NCBI GenBank assembly: GCA_016803235.1
Contig: JADCLI010000008.1
Coordinates: forward strand, 62,001-126,000
Direction of reading: 5' to 3'
Length of the DNA stretch: 64,000 nucleotides
From: Pimelobacter simplex
GTDB taxonomy: Bacteria > Actinomycetota > Actinomycetes > Propionibacteriales > Nocardioidaceae
Part shown: piece by piece, positions 23,142-34,603 of the stretch
How the letters are laid out: every line of letters begins with the position of its first letter
Position numbering within the stretch: position 1 is the stretch's first letter
Notes under the pieces: model-generated
Database searches by the model: none
Seen by the model: the letters and a program-made list of their open reading frames with translations, nothing else
Told to the model about the DNA's origin: nothing
Position numbers and translations under genes: made by a program

Positions 23142-26100
23142 GGGTCCAGCGTGGTGCGGCGCCGGCCGTCGGGGTACGGGCCGATGCCCCGCGCGCGGTG
23201 GGACCTTCGACCCGCGGAGCCAGCGTGACGGTGACGTCGACCAGGTCGAGGCCCGCGGCGGCATGGGTGATCCAGAGCACCGACCGGTCCCGTCGTCCGG
23301 ACAGCACCTCGTGGGCGAGCGCCTCGGCCGTGGGGTGGTCGAGATGCGCGGTCGGCTCGTCGAGGACCAGGACCGGATGCTCGGCGAGCAGCGAGCGGGC
23401 CACGCCGAGGCGGGCACGCTCGCCGCCGGAGAGCTCGCCGTGGCCGGTGCCGAGCCAGGTGCCGAGGCCGTCCGGCAGGGTGTCCAGCCAGGCGCCGAGG
23501 TGCGCACGACGCAGGGCCTCCTCCACCTCGTCGTCACTGGCGCCGGGCCGGGCCAGGCGGACGTTCTCGGCCACCGTGGTGGCGAAGACGTACGGGGCGT
23601 CGTCGACCAGGCCGACCTGACGTCGTACGTCGTCGGGGGCGAGGTGCTCCAGCGGAGCACCCCCGAGCCTGGCGGTCCCGGACACCGGGTCGAGGAAGCG
23701 CAGCAGGAGGGCGGCGACGGTGCTCTTGCCCGAGCCGGAGGGGCCGATCAGGGCGATCCGTCCACGGGGAGCCATGCTGAGCGTGACCGGGGTGATGAGG
23801 GGAGCCCGGAGGTCCCACCGGGCGGTGACCTCGTCGAGCGTGACTGCGTCGCCGTGCGTCGCGGTACGGCTCGGGAAGTCGGCGACCGCCGGGGGAGTCC
23901 TCTCCAGCGCCCGCAGGCGGTCGTCGGCGGCCGCGGTCCGCGCAGCCAGGACGCCGGCATCCGTGCAGGGCAGAGCGACGTCGGCGAGGGCCAGCGGGAG
24001 GAGGACGAGCAGCGCCATGACGGGTCCGGAGATCCGTCCGTCCGCCAGCGGACCGGCGGTGAGGACCGCCATCGCCGCGACGGCGGTGCCGGTGGCCACG
24101 AGGAGGAGCGCTCGGGCAGCCGTCACCCAGCGGGTCGCGACACCCGAGAGTGCTCCGAGCCGGGCGCTGGTGCCGGCCGCGCGGCCCGCCGCAGGGAGAG
24201 CCCGCTGCCACATGCGCAGCTCGCTGCCGACCTGCACCGCCTCGACGACGGTGTCGGAGAGTGTGGCGCGGAGGGCGACGAGCCGTTGCTCGGTCCCCGT
24301 CGCCCCGTGCCGCGCCAGGAGGAACGCGATCCCGCCCACGAGCGGCACGCCGGCGACGACGACACCGGCGACGGGCAGGAGGAGCCCCGTCACCACCGTG
24401 GCCAGGAGGCCGACCAGGCCGAGCTGGACCAGGGGCATCCGAACCCGCAGCTGGCGGTCGACGACGCTGTCGACGTCGTCGACCACGCTGCTGAGGACGT
24501 CGCCGCGGCGGCGTCCGAGGCGGCCGGGCACCAGCGGGACGAGCGCGTCGTAGACCTCGACCCGGCGCCGGGCGAGGAGACGCAGCGCGGCGTCGTGGGA
24601 CCAGAGACGCTCGACGTACCGCAGCACCGGCCGGGCGAGGCCGAACGCCCGGACACCCACGACGGCCACGAGCAGGGTCAGCACGGCCGGTCGCGTGGAT
24701 GCCTGGACGATGAGCCAACCCGCGGTCGCGGTGAGCGCGACTCCCGAGGCCGAGGCGAGCGCACCCAGGACGGTGGCCCCGAGGAGGCCGCGACGCTCGG
24801 CGCCACCGGGCTCAGCGGGTCGCTCCGCGGCTGGGGGGATCGGCACCGCACGGACCACGCCCGCTCGTCGGGGCGGTACCGCGGCGACGAGGGGGGCGGG
24901 GAGCTCGACGCGCCGTTCGGCCAGGTCGACCAGGCGCGGGCGGTGCGCGACCACGACGACCGCGCGAGTTCGGGCGAGGTCGAGGATCGTGTCGGCGATG
25001 ACCTGCTCGGTCAGGTCGTCGAGATGTGCGGTCGGCTCGTCGAGGAGCACCCACGGACGGTCGGCGAGCACGACCCGTGCCAGCGCCAGGCGAGCTCGCT
25101 CACCCGCAGAGAGGTTCACACCGTCCTCGCCGAGCTGGGTGCCGAGTCCCTCGTCCAGGGCGCGGATGCGTTCCTCCAGAGCGACCTCCCGCAGCACCGT
25201 CCACAGGTGGGCGTCCGTCGCCGTGGGGCGCGCGATCCGGAGGTTGTCGGCGATGCTGCCTTCCACGAACTGCGGCTGCTGCGGGAGCCACGCGACCTGG
25301 GACTGCCAGGCGGTGCCGCCGACCGGGCGACCGCCCGCGGTGATCGTGCCGTCGGCCAGGGGTACCAGCCCGGCGACGGCGCCGAGGAGCGTGGACTTGC
25401 CGCACCCGGACGGTCCCGTCAGCGCCGTGATGCCGCCCGCCGGGATGACGGCCGAGAGCCGGTGGACGGCGGGCGTGGTGCGTCCGGGCCAGGTGACGGT
25501 GACGCGGTCGAGGACCAGCGGGCAGCCGGGCGGGGCGGCGCGGTCGGCCCCGGCCTGCGGCGCGGTCGCGAGCAGCTCGTGGGCGGCAGCGAACGTCGTC
25601 GCGCCCTCGGTGGCGGCGTGGAACTCGGCGCCGACCCGGCGCAGTGGCCAGTAGGCCTCTGGCGCGAGGAGCAGCACCACGAGGGCGGTGTGCAGCTCGA
25701 GCCCGCCGCCGGCGAGCCGGACGCCGACCGTGACCGCCACGAGTGCGACCGACAGCGTCGCGACCAGCTCGAGCACGGCCGACGACGCGAACGCGATCCG
25801 CAAGGTGCGCAGCGAAGCGCGACGGTAGCGGTCGGTGACCTCGGCGATGCGCGCGGACTGGGCACGCGCCCGTCGGTGCGCGACCAGGGTGGGCAGGCCG
25901 CGGACGACGTCGAGGAAGTGGTTCGAGAGCGAGGCCATCGCCCGCCACTGCTCCTCGGCACGATCACGTGTCGCCAGCCCGACCAGCGCCCCGAACACCG
26001 GCACGAGGGGCAGGGTGGCCAGCACGATGACGGCGCTGAGCAGGTCCTGGGTCGCGATCGCGACGACCGTGAGCGGCGGCAGCACCGCGGCCACCACGAG

Positions 26101-26493
26101 GGCGGGGACGTAGCGGGTGACGTAGGGCTCCACCGCGGCGACGCCGCGCGTCGCGAGAACGGCCTCCTCACCGGTGCCGGCGGCCGGACCGGCACGGTCG
26201 ACGTACGCCTGGACGAGCCGGTGGCGCAGGACCGTGCTGACGGTGGCGGCCGCCCGGGCGGCGCACAGGTCGGCCGCCGCGCCACTCACCGCTCGCAGGG
26301 CGAGCACGCCGACGACCGCCAGTGCCCAACCCGTCAGCTCCTCACCGCGCAGGACGGCCACGACGAGACCGGTCACGGCCCACGCCTGCGCGAGGACCAC
26401 CACGCCGCTGGTCACCCCCGCGAGTACGACGCCGGCCAGCTCGGCCCGCGCCGGCGCCAGGAGCGCGCGCAAGCGCGGGTCGGACGGCCTCAT
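23131..26493 (-). CDS. cydDC: CydDC fusion, ABC exporter for cytochrome bd assembly
   Basis: 1120 residues, two half-transporters in one chain, as in many actinobacteria. CydD part: membrane domain to about residue 310, Walker A (ALTGPSGCGKSTLLGAV) near 358 and signature LSAGERARLALARVVLADRP. CydC part: membrane domain from about 575, Walker A LIGPSGSGKSTVAALLLRFL near 917 and LSGGERARLGVARSLLAEHP. CydDC exports thiols (glutathione or cysteine in E. coli) and is needed for cytochrome bd maturation. It overlaps cydB by 4 bases. Complete, no frameshift. Confidence 0.93.
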   Translation of the reverse strand: MRPSDPRLRALLAPARAELAGVVLAGVTSGVVVLAQAWAVTGLVVAVLRGEELTGWALAVVGVLALRAVSGAAADLCAARAAATVSTVLRHRLVQAYVDRAGPAAGTGEEAVLATRGVAAVEPYVTRYVPALVVAAVLPPLTVVAIATQDLLSAVIVLATLPLVPVFGALVGLATRDRAEEQWRAMASLSNHFLDVVRGLPTLVAHRRARAQSARIAEVTDRYRRASLRTLRIAFASSAVLELVATLSVALVAVTVGVRLAGGGLELHTALVVLLLAPEAYWPLRRVGAEFHAATEGATTFAAAHELLATAPQAGADRAAPPGCPLVLDRVTVTWPGRTTPAVHRLSAVIPAGGITALTGPSGCGKSTLLGAVAGLVPLADGTITAGGRPVGGTAWQSQVAWLPQQPQFVEGSIADNLRIARPTATDAHLWTVLREVALEERIRALDEGLGTQLGEDGVNLSAGERARLALARVVLADRPWVLLDEPTAHLDDLTEQVIADTILDLARTRAVVVVAHRPRLVDLAERRVELPAPLVAAVPPRRAGVVRAVPIPPAAERPAEPGGAERRGLLGATVLGALASASGVALTATAGWLIVQASTRPAVLTLLVAVVGVRAFGLARPVLRYVERLWSHDAALRLLARRRVEVYDALVPLVPGRLGRRRGDVLSSVVDDVDSVVDRQLRVRMPLVQLGLVGLLATVVTGLLLPVAGVVVAGVPLVGGIAFLLARHGATGTEQRLVALRATLSDTVVEAVQVGSELRMWQRALPAAGRAAGTSARLGALSGVATRWVTAARALLLVATGTAVAAMAVLTAGPLADGRISGPVMALLVLLPLALADVALPCTDAGVLAARTAAADDRLRALERTPPAVADFPSRTATHGDAVTLDEVTARWDLRAPLITPVTLSMAPRGRIALIGPSGSGKSTVAALLLRFLDPVSGTARLGGAPLEHLAPDDVRRQVGLVDDAPYVFATTVAENVRLARPGASDDEVEEALRRAHLGAWLDTLPDGLGTWLGTGHGELSGGERARLGVARSLLAEHPVLVLDEPTAHLDHPTAEALAHEVLSGRRDRSVLWITHAAAGLDLVDVTVTLAPRVEGPTARGASARTPTAGAAPRWTHDH
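23177..23213. promoter_or_regulatory. DosR-like box pair upstream of the USP genes
   Basis: GGGACCTTCGACCC at 23200-23213 with a weaker CGGGCCGATGCCCC at 23177-23190, centres 23 bp apart, inside the 3' end of cydDC. Confidence 0.5.
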
Positions 26494-27509
26494 CGCACGC
26501 TCGCACTCTCGGCCGGCGCCGGGATGTGGTGGGTGGCGATCCGCTTGCGGAACACCCAGTAGGTCCAGCCCTGGTAGACCAGGACGAGTGGGGTGAAGAT
26601 CACGGCGGTGACGGTCATGATCCTCAGCGTGTACGCCGTCGCGGCCGCGTTGGTGGTGGTCAGGCTCGCACCCCCGGCCAGCGTGCTCGGCATGACGTCG
26701 GGGAACAGGGCGAGGAACAACCCGGCGACGGCCAGCGCGATCGTGACGAAGGTGCCGAGGAACGCCCAGCCCTCGCGGCCCGCGCGGGCGGCCAGGCCCG
26801 CGCCGACGATGGCGAGCGCGGCGACGACGAAGGCGACGGCAGACCCCGTCGTGCCTGTCTGCTGCTGGGTCCAGGCCAGGAAGACCACGGCCAGCACCGC
26901 GGTGACTGCGACCGCCGGGACGGCGAGGTTGCGCGCGCGGTGGCGGATCTCACCGTCGGTCTTGAGCGCGAGGAAGAGGGCGCCGTGGGTGAGGAAGAGG
27001 GCCAGCGTCGTCAGCCCGCCCAGGAGGGCGTAGGGGTTGAGCAGGTCGAAGAAGCCGCCGGCGTACTCGAGGTCGGCGTCGATCGGCACGCCGCGCAGGA
27101 TGTTCGCGAACGCCACGCCCCACAGCACCGACGGCACCAGCGAGCCGAGGATGATCGCGACGTCCCAGCGGGCCCGCCACCGGGCATCGGGTCGCTTGGC
27201 GCGGTACTCGAAGGCCAGTCCGCGCACGATCAGCGCGATCAGGATCAGCAGGAGCGGCAGGTAGAACCCGCTGAACAAGGTGGCGTACCACTCCGGGAAG
27301 GCGGCGAACGTTGCGCCGCCCGCGACCAGCAGCCAGACCTCGTTCCCGTCCCAGACCGGTCCGATGGTGTTGATCATGACGCGTCGTTCGGTGTCGTCGC
27401 GAGCCAGGACCGGTAGCAGGAGGCCGACGCCGAAGTCGAAGCCCTCGAGGGTGAAGTAGCCGATCCACAAGACGGCGATCAGGACGAACCAGACGGTGGT
27501 GAGCTCCAT
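26490..27509 (-). CDS. cydB: Cytochrome bd quinol oxidase subunit II
   Basis: 339 residues, about eight to nine membrane helices. Family motifs: YFTLEGFDFGVGLLLP, GPVWDGNEVWLLVAGGATFA and FPEWYATLFSGFYLPLLLIL. CydB scaffolds the high-affinity oxidase that reduces O2 with quinol at low oxygen without pumping protons. ATG at 27509, 20 bases downstream of cydA, and it overlaps cydDC. Confidence 0.95.
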   Translation of the reverse strand: MELTTVWFVLIAVLWIGYFTLEGFDFGVGLLLPVLARDDTERRVMINTIGPVWDGNEVWLLVAGGATFAAFPEWYATLFSGFYLPLLLILIALIVRGLAFEYRAKRPDARWRARWDVAIILGSLVPSVLWGVAFANILRGVPIDADLEYAGGFFDLLNPYALLGGLTTLALFLTHGALFLALKTDGEIRHRARNLAVPAVAVTAVLAVVFLAWTQQQTGTTGSAVAFVVAALAIVGAGLAARAGREGWAFLGTFVTIALAVAGLFLALFPDVMPSTLAGGASLTTTNAAATAYTLRIMTVTAVIFTPLVLVYQGWTYWVFRKRIATHHIPAPAESASVR

Positions 27510-27529
27510 GGTGGGTCTCCTCGCGGCGC

Positions 27530-28963
27530 TCAGTAGGCGAAGGCGAGGGGGCGGTCCTCGCCGGTGTCGGTCGGTACGGCGGGCGGCAGCTCCTCGGCGC
27601 CCTTGCGGATCCAGGTGAGCAGCAGCCGCACTTCCACGACCGCCAGCACGCCGTACACCGCCGTGAGCGAGAGCAGGGAGATCCAGGCCTCGGTGGTGGT
27701 CAGCCCGGGTGAGACCGAGTGCTCGGTCGTCATCAGGCCGAAGACCGCCCAGGGCTGGCGTCCCATCTCGGTGAAGATCCAGCCGAAGGAGTTGGCGAGA
27801 AGCGGGAGGAAGGGGACGGCGATCGCCGCCGTCAGCATGGCACGGCCCTGCGGGGTCCGACCACGACGGGTCGCCCAGAGCACCCACACGGCCACGACCG
27901 CGCCGGCGACGCCGAGGCCCATCATGAGCCGGAAGGTCCAGTAGGTCAGCGGGATCACCGGCGTGTAGTCGCCGGGGGAGTAGTAGGCCGCTCCGGGATC
28001 GGTGCCGTAGGTCTCCTGATACTTCGCCCGCAGGTCGTCGATGCCCTCGACCTCGCCGCCGGGCGTACCGGTCGCGAGGAAGGACAACAGCCCCGGGATC
28101 TTGACCGCGAAGGTCTCCTCCTCGCCGTCGAGGGTGCCCAGCTGGAAGACGGAGAAGTCGGCCGGCTCCTCGGTCTCGTAGAGTCCCTCGGCCGCGGCCA
28201 TCTTCATCGGCTGGACCTCGGTCATGATCTTGCCCTGCACGTCACCGCTGACGAACACGCCGAGCGCGGCGACCAGCACGATCCAGGCGCCGGTGCGGAG
28301 CGCGGGGCGGTAGACGGCCCGGTCCTCCTCGCCCCGGGCGCGGCGCAGGTGCCACAGCGCGATGCCGACGACGAAGGCTGCGCCGGTCATGTACGCCGAC
28401 AGCACCACGTGCGGGAACGTGACCAGCTGGACCTTGTTGAACAGCACGGCGGCGAAGTCGTTCATCTCGGCGCGGCCCGTATCGGGGTTGAACGCGTAGC
28501 CGACGGGGTGCTGCATCCAGGAGTTGGCCGCGAGGATGAAGTACGCCGAGAACAGGGTGCCGACGTGCACGAGGACGATGCACGCGGCGTGCAGCCTCGG
28601 GGAGAGCCGGTCCCAGCCGAAGATCCACAGCCCGAGGAAGGTGGACTCGAGGAAGAACGCGAGCAGGCCCTCGACGGCGAGCGGTGCTCCGAAGACGTCA
28701 CCGACGAATCGTGAGTAGTCGCTCCAGTTCATGCCGAACTGGAACTCCTGCACGATCCCGGTCACCACGCCGATCGCGAAGTTGATGAGGAAGAGCTTGC
28801 CGAAGAACTTCGTCAGCCGCAGCCAGCGCTCGTCCCGGGTGCGCAGCCAGGTGATCTCGTAGCCGGCGATGATCGCGGACAGGCCGATCGTGATGGGGAC
28901 GAACAGGAAGTGGTAGACGGTCGTGATGGCGAACTGCCACCGCGCGATGTCGGTCGGGTCCAC
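27530..28963 (-). CDS. cydA: Cytochrome bd quinol oxidase subunit I
   Basis: 477 residues from a GTG. WQFAITTVYHFLFVPITIGL carries the heme b595 ligand His (E. coli His19), and FGMNWSDYSRFVGDVFGAPL, EGLLAFFLESTFLGLWIFGW, and GRQPWAVFGLMTTEHSVSP are family hallmarks. The Q-loop is short. It heads a seven-gene operon. A -10-like TAGCGT (29022-29027, minus strand) and DosR-like boxes at 29052-29087 suggest hypoxic induction. Confidence 0.95.
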   Translation of the reverse strand: MDPTDIARWQFAITTVYHFLFVPITIGLSAIIAGYEITWLRTRDERWLRLTKFFGKLFLINFAIGVVTGIVQEFQFGMNWSDYSRFVGDVFGAPLAVEGLLAFFLESTFLGLWIFGWDRLSPRLHAACIVLVHVGTLFSAYFILAANSWMQHPVGYAFNPDTGRAEMNDFAAVLFNKVQLVTFPHVVLSAYMTGAAFVVGIALWHLRRARGEEDRAVYRPALRTGAWIVLVAALGVFVSGDVQGKIMTEVQPMKMAAAEGLYETEEPADFSVFQLGTLDGEEETFAVKIPGLLSFLATGTPGGEVEGIDDLRAKYQETYGTDPGAAYYSPGDYTPVIPLTYWTFRLMMGLGVAGAVVAVWVLWATRRGRTPQGRAMLTAAIAVPFLPLLANSFGWIFTEMGRQPWAVFGLMTTEHSVSPGLTTTEAWISLLSLTAVYGVLAVVEVRLLLTWIRKGAEELPPAVPTDTGEDRPLAFAY

Positions 28964-29048
28964 GAGTGCTCCTGGCAGGGGTCGGGAGGGGCGCGTCGGG
29001 GTCGGGCGCCCGGTGCCGACCACGCTAGGAAGCGACACGGCGCCGGCC

Positions 29049-29714
29049 CTACGGCCGGATTGCCCGCACCGATGGGACCTTTGACCTCCCCCGGCGCGGA
29101 CCCACGTCGGCCAGTGCGGCAGCGTCACGCCGGGTGAGCAGTCCCAGAGCCGCGCCGGCTGCGGTGCCGGTCGCGGTACCCAGGGCGACGACGAGCGGCG
29201 TCGGCCAGTCCGCTCCCGGGAGACCGGCGCCGAGGAAGATGACCGGCATCGCGACGCTCCAACCGAGGGTGCTGGCCGCCACCCAGCGCCATGGCCGTGC
29301 GACCCACCGTCGTACCGCGGCGGCTTGCGCGACGCCCAGGAGGGCTCCGGTCGTGGCGCCCAGCGCGATCGCGCCGGCCAGGACGAGCAGCAGCGGTGGC
29401 GTCGTACCGTCGTCGGGAGCGGCGAGCGTCGAGGGAGCCGATCCCGCGGTCCACGCCAGCCCGGCGACCAGGACGGTGACGATCGCCCATCGGCGCGCTG
29501 CGGTGGCATCGAGCGATCGGCGCAGCGCCCGGGCCTGCAGGACGCCGAGGGCGGTGCCCTCGACGAGTCCACCGGCGACGACGACCGCCAGTCCCCAGCC
29601 CGGAGAGACGCCGAGGGTGTCGGTCAGCCAGGTCGCGAGCCGGGCCGCGCCGGCCGCGGCAGTGATGCCGATCGCCTCCGCCAGCGTGCAGGCGCCCAGC
29701 CAGGTCGCCCTCAT
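29049..29714 (-). CDS. Membrane protein, unknown
   Basis: 221 residues, Ala/Gly-rich with about six hydrophobic segments and no charged catalytic motif. The gene overlaps the nitroreductase stop by 4 bases (ATGA) and so is translated with it. Repeated motifs such as LVEGTALGVLQARALRRSL and TTGALLGVAQAAAVRRWVAR suggest an internal duplication. Its 3' end carries the DosR-like boxes of cydA. No family name is certain. Confidence 0.7.
   Translation of the reverse strand: MRATWLGACTLAEAIGITAAAGAARLATWLTDTLGVSPGWGLAVVVAGGLVEGTALGVLQARALRRSLDATAARRWAIVTVLVAGLAWTAGSAPSTLAAPDDGTTPPLLLVLAGAIALGATTGALLGVAQAAAVRRWVARPWRWVAASTLGWSVAMPVIFLGAGLPGADWPTPLVVALGTATGTAAGAALGLLTRRDAAALADVGPRRGRSKVPSVRAIRP
29052..29087. 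promoter_or_regulatory. Paired DosR-like boxes upstream of cydA
   Basis: CGGCCGGATTGCCC (29052-29065) and GGGACCTTTGACCT (29074-29087), centres 22 bp apart. The second is about 65 bp upstream of the probable cydA transcription start, similar to the dosR-like gene. Confidence 0.6.
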
Positions 29715-30697
29715 CGCACGAGGACGTCCTGCAGCGGGCGACGGGGCGTGCGGGGGAGGTCGCGTCGCCCGATCGCCTGCCATCCGACCCGGAGCAGGAG
29801 GTGGGGCTCGAACCGGGAGGCGAGCACCGTCCGGGCGATCTCGTGACGGGTGCTCTCGACCTCGATGGGTTGGGTCATCGGGACGACGGACATGCCTGAG
29901 CGCGTGGCCTCGAGCCAGAGGTCGCTCATCGCCTCGCCGGTGCGCAGCCAGCTCCCCACATGGTCACCATCGGCGCCGAGAGCGATCACGCGTTCACCGC
30001 CGTGGATCACCAGCCGGGTGTCCTCGAGCACGCCCGGCCGGAATCGGGACCGAGCCTGGAGCGGGTCCGGATCGTCCGGCAGCAGCTCCAGCGGGATGCC
30101 GTCGGGGCCGTCGCGGTCGATCCACCGCTCCTGCTCGAGCAGGCGACGCCCCTCGACCTCGAGGAAGCTGATGGCGCGGTTCGCGAGGAGCTCGAGGCGG
30201 AACCGGGCGGCGTCGCTCGTCACGGCCTCGGCGCGTGCGCCCCACAGGCCGGCTCGACGGCACAGCTCGTCCAGCCGGTCGGAGGGGACCGGCCATGCCG
30301 TGAACCGGCGCCGGTCGGTGCAGCGGGCACGCAGCAGGTCGATGTCCCCGCGTGCGACCGCGTGGTGGACCGTGCGGGACACCGCGATCCGGGCCAGGAC
30401 GGTCTCCGAGGCATCGGCGGGCAGCCGGTCGACCGTGGTCTCCCAGCCCAGGGCGCGCGCCGCGAACTGCAGGTGGTGCAGGGCGGCGCCACAGCTGATC
30501 GTGAGGTTGCGACCGCGTGGATCCTCGGCCGGCAACCGTCGCCGGAGGTCGGCCTGCAGCTCGAGGACGCCGTCGTGGTGGTGCCACAACCAGGGCTGGG
30601 TGTTGTGGACGCTCGGGGCAAGGCACGCCAGGGACACCAGGCGTTCGATGACCGCGGCTGACGCCTGCTCCGGTCGTGTGCCGAGTCGGTTGCTCAT
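29711..30697 (-). CDS. Acg-family nitroreductase-like protein
   Basis: 328 residues. ASLAPSVHN-type motif (LACLAPSVHNTQPWLWHHHD), NLTISCGAALHHLQFAARAL and the C-terminal GMSVVPMTQPIEVESTRHEI match the Acg (Rv2032) group of FMN-binding nitroreductase-fold proteins. In mycobacteria Acg is a strongly DosR-dependent dormancy protein that may store FMN; enzymatic activity is doubtful. It is divergent from the dosR-like regulator and shares its boxes. Confidence 0.85.
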   Translation of the reverse strand: MSNRLGTRPEQASAAVIERLVSLACLAPSVHNTQPWLWHHHDGVLELQADLRRRLPAEDPRGRNLTISCGAALHHLQFAARALGWETTVDRLPADASETVLARIAVSRTVHHAVARGDIDLLRARCTDRRRFTAWPVPSDRLDELCRRAGLWGARAEAVTSDAARFRLELLANRAISFLEVEGRRLLEQERWIDRDGPDGIPLELLPDDPDPLQARSRFRPGVLEDTRLVIHGGERVIALGADGDHVGSWLRTGEAMSDLWLEATRSGMSVVPMTQPIEVESTRHEIARTVLASRFEPHLLLRVGWQAIGRRDLPRTPRRPLQDVLVR

Positions 30698-30763
30698 CTG
30701 GCCTTTCCCTTCATCGCATCCCTCGCAGACCTCCACGGTGACCCACGATGGCGCTAGGTAGCA

Positions 30764-30799
30764 GGGCACAAGGTCCTGAACTCGTAGGGGTGCGGTCCC
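30764..30799. promoter_or_regulatory. Paired DosR-like boxes in the acg/dosR divergent region
   Basis: GGGCACAAGGTCCT (30764-30777) and AGGGGTGCGGTCCC (30786-30799), centres 22 bp apart, between the nitroreductase and regulator genes. Suggests autoregulation. Confidence 0.65.
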
Positions 30800-30836
30800 G
30801 CGCCGGACCGGGCCGCTCGGGGATACCGTGGGCATC

Positions 30837-31482
30837 GTGAGCGACGAAGCAGCCCGCGAGGGCGCCCACCAGATCCGCGTCTACCTGCTCGACGACCACG
30901 AGATGATCCGGCGTGGGATCCGGGACCTGCTCGAGAGCGAGGGCGACATCGTCGTCGTGGGCGAGTCCGACTCCGCCGCCGAGGCGGCGCGCCGCATTCC
31001 TGCCCTGCGCCCCGACGTGGCGATCCTCGATGGGCGCCTCCCCGACGGCTCCGGCATCGACGTGTGCCGCGACGTGCGCTCCCAGGACCCGTCGATCAAG
31101 GCGCTCATCCTGACGTCCTACGACGACGACGACGCGCTCTTCTCCGCGATCATGGCCGGCGCCGCGGGGTACGTGCTCAAGCAGGTCCGGGGCAACGACC
31201 TGCTCGACATCGTGCGGCGAGTGGCTGCCGGCCAGTCCACCCTCGACCCGTCGGTCACGGCGCAGGTGCTGGACCGGATCCGTTCCGGACCGCCGGTCAA
31301 CAAGGAGCTGGAGTCGCTCACCGACCAGGAAGGACGGATCCTCGACCTGATCGGACGGGGGTTGACGAACAGGCAGATTGCGCGCGAGATGCACCTGGCG
31401 GAGAAGACCGTCAAGAACTACGTGTCCTCGCTGCTGGCCAAGCTCGGCATGTCCAGTCGTACCCAGGCCGCGATCTACGCTG

Positions 31483-31508
<26 letters not shown>
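30837..31508 (+). CDS. DosR/DevR-like response regulator
   Basis: 223 residues from a GTG. Receiver: VYLLDDHEMIRRGIRDLL, phospho-acceptor in DVAILDGRLPDGSGID, LILTSYDDDD and AGYVLKQVRG. LuxR-type output domain: LTNRQIAREMHLAEKTVKNY, almost as in mycobacterial DosR, with the DNA-contacting Lys and Asn kept. It is the likely activator for the 14-bp boxes throughout 20-43 kb. TACCGT at 30824-30829 lies 7 bases before the GTG: leaderless. The cognate kinase is probably the gene at 32016. Confidence 0.9.
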
Positions 31509-33593
<2,085 letters not shown>

Positions 33594-33615
33594 CGAGCGC
33601 CGCTGCTCCGCCCAG

Positions 33616-34003
33616 TCAGGACAGCAGGGCGCCCAGCGCGAGCGCGGCGGTGCCAGGACGAGCAGGATCCCGACCCGGGGGAGGACGAAGGGCAGCTGCT
33701 GGTCGTGGCGGAACCTTCGCGAGCGCGAGTCCGTCCATCACCACCATGGACGTCGGGGTGACGAGGTTGACCACGACCTAGGCACCACACGCAGGTGATG
33801 CCGGCGAGCGTCGCGATCGCCCGGCGCAACAGGATCGCGGGTGAGTAGGCGGGCGCTGTTCGACGAGGCACGGCACGAACATGCACGCGGGTTGGCGACG
33901 AGCGCGGCCAGCGTCAGGAGCGCCGGGCCGAGGGCACGGTCGGGGCCATGGTCCCCGCCCCGTCGACGGCCATGGTAGCGCCCCCGAGCCGCACCTCGGT
34001 CAT
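33616..34003 (-). pseudogene. Remnant of a YfcC-like anaerobic C4-dicarboxylate/amino-acid carrier
   Basis: Minus-strand fragments in different frames read VVVNLVTPTSMVVMDGLALA, then LPFVLPRVGILLVLA, then TAALALGALLS and a stop, resembling the C-terminal helices of YfcC-family carriers. At least two frameshifts and an internal stop are needed. The upstream start (34003) overlaps the DUF1003 stop, suggesting a former operon. N-terminal two thirds are missing. Family call tentative. Confidence 0.4.
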
Positions 34004-34440
34004 GCGTCCACTCCTCCGCCCATCCTCAGCTCAGGCTCGAGCAGTCGCCGGTGGAGCTCCTGGGTCAGCACGTGGATCTGACGGGTGAGCTCGGTGTTGG
34101 TCTTCAGCTCCAGCTCCTGCTCGACGAAGTCGTGGTCCGCCTTCGCGCGCTGGACCTCGGCCTGGCGGTTCTGGCCGATCATGACGAAGGTCGACAAGAA
34201 GATGGCCTCCAGCGAGACCACGAGCGTGAGGGTGGGCCATGGGCTCCTCTCGGCGGCGAGCATCCAGAGGACGAACACGACCGTGTGGATCCACACGAAC
34301 GGCATGGACCCGGCGAACGCGGTGATCGCGTCGGCCATGCGTGCCTGCCAGTCCTCGGCGCGACGCTGGAAGTAGCGTTCGATACCCGGGTGGCGGGCGA
34401 CGCCGGTGCTGTGGTGGCCCCGCGGGAGAGGTCGGTGCAT
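34000..34440 (-). CDS. DUF1003 membrane protein
   Basis: 146 residues with two adjacent membrane segments (about 43-63 and 72-95). The blocks WQARMADAITAFAGSMPFVW and FVMIGQNRQAEVQRAKADHD, ending in a helical ELKTNTELTRQIHVLTQELH, are diagnostic for DUF1003. Function unknown. Start 34440 is downstream of the box pair at 34476-34512, divergent from the SHOCT gene. Confidence 0.85.
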   Translation of the reverse strand: MHRPLPRGHHSTGVARHPGIERYFQRRAEDWQARMADAITAFAGSMPFVWIHTVVFVLWMLAAERSPWPTLTLVVSLEAIFLSTFVMIGQNRQAEVQRAKADHDFVEQELELKTNTELTRQIHVLTQELHRRLLEPELRMGGGVDA

Positions 34441-34475
34441 GCCTCGAACCTAGGAGCGGAGCTCCGGTGCGGGCA

Positions 34476-34512
34476 GGGACGGAGTGTCCTGCGTCCGCGG
34501 GCACTTGGTCCC
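34476..34512. promoter_or_regulatory. Paired DosR-like boxes between DUF1003 and SHOCT genes
   Basis: GGGACGGAGTGTCC (34476-34489) and GGGCACTTGGTCCC (34499-34512), centres 23 bp apart. Confidence 0.6.
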
Positions 34513-34603
34513 GGAGTGGCGGGCGGTTCGCCCCTGACCTGCACCGGTCGCCGGCGGCGATGGTCGGAGTGTCACGACTGCGACGACGCGAAGGAGCACG
34601 GCG

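Noticed and set aside
22960..26562. 1200-codon plus-strand open frame
   Set aside because: Antisense shadow of cydDC with very high Arg/Gly/Glu content and no domain; the minus strand encodes clear ABC motifs.
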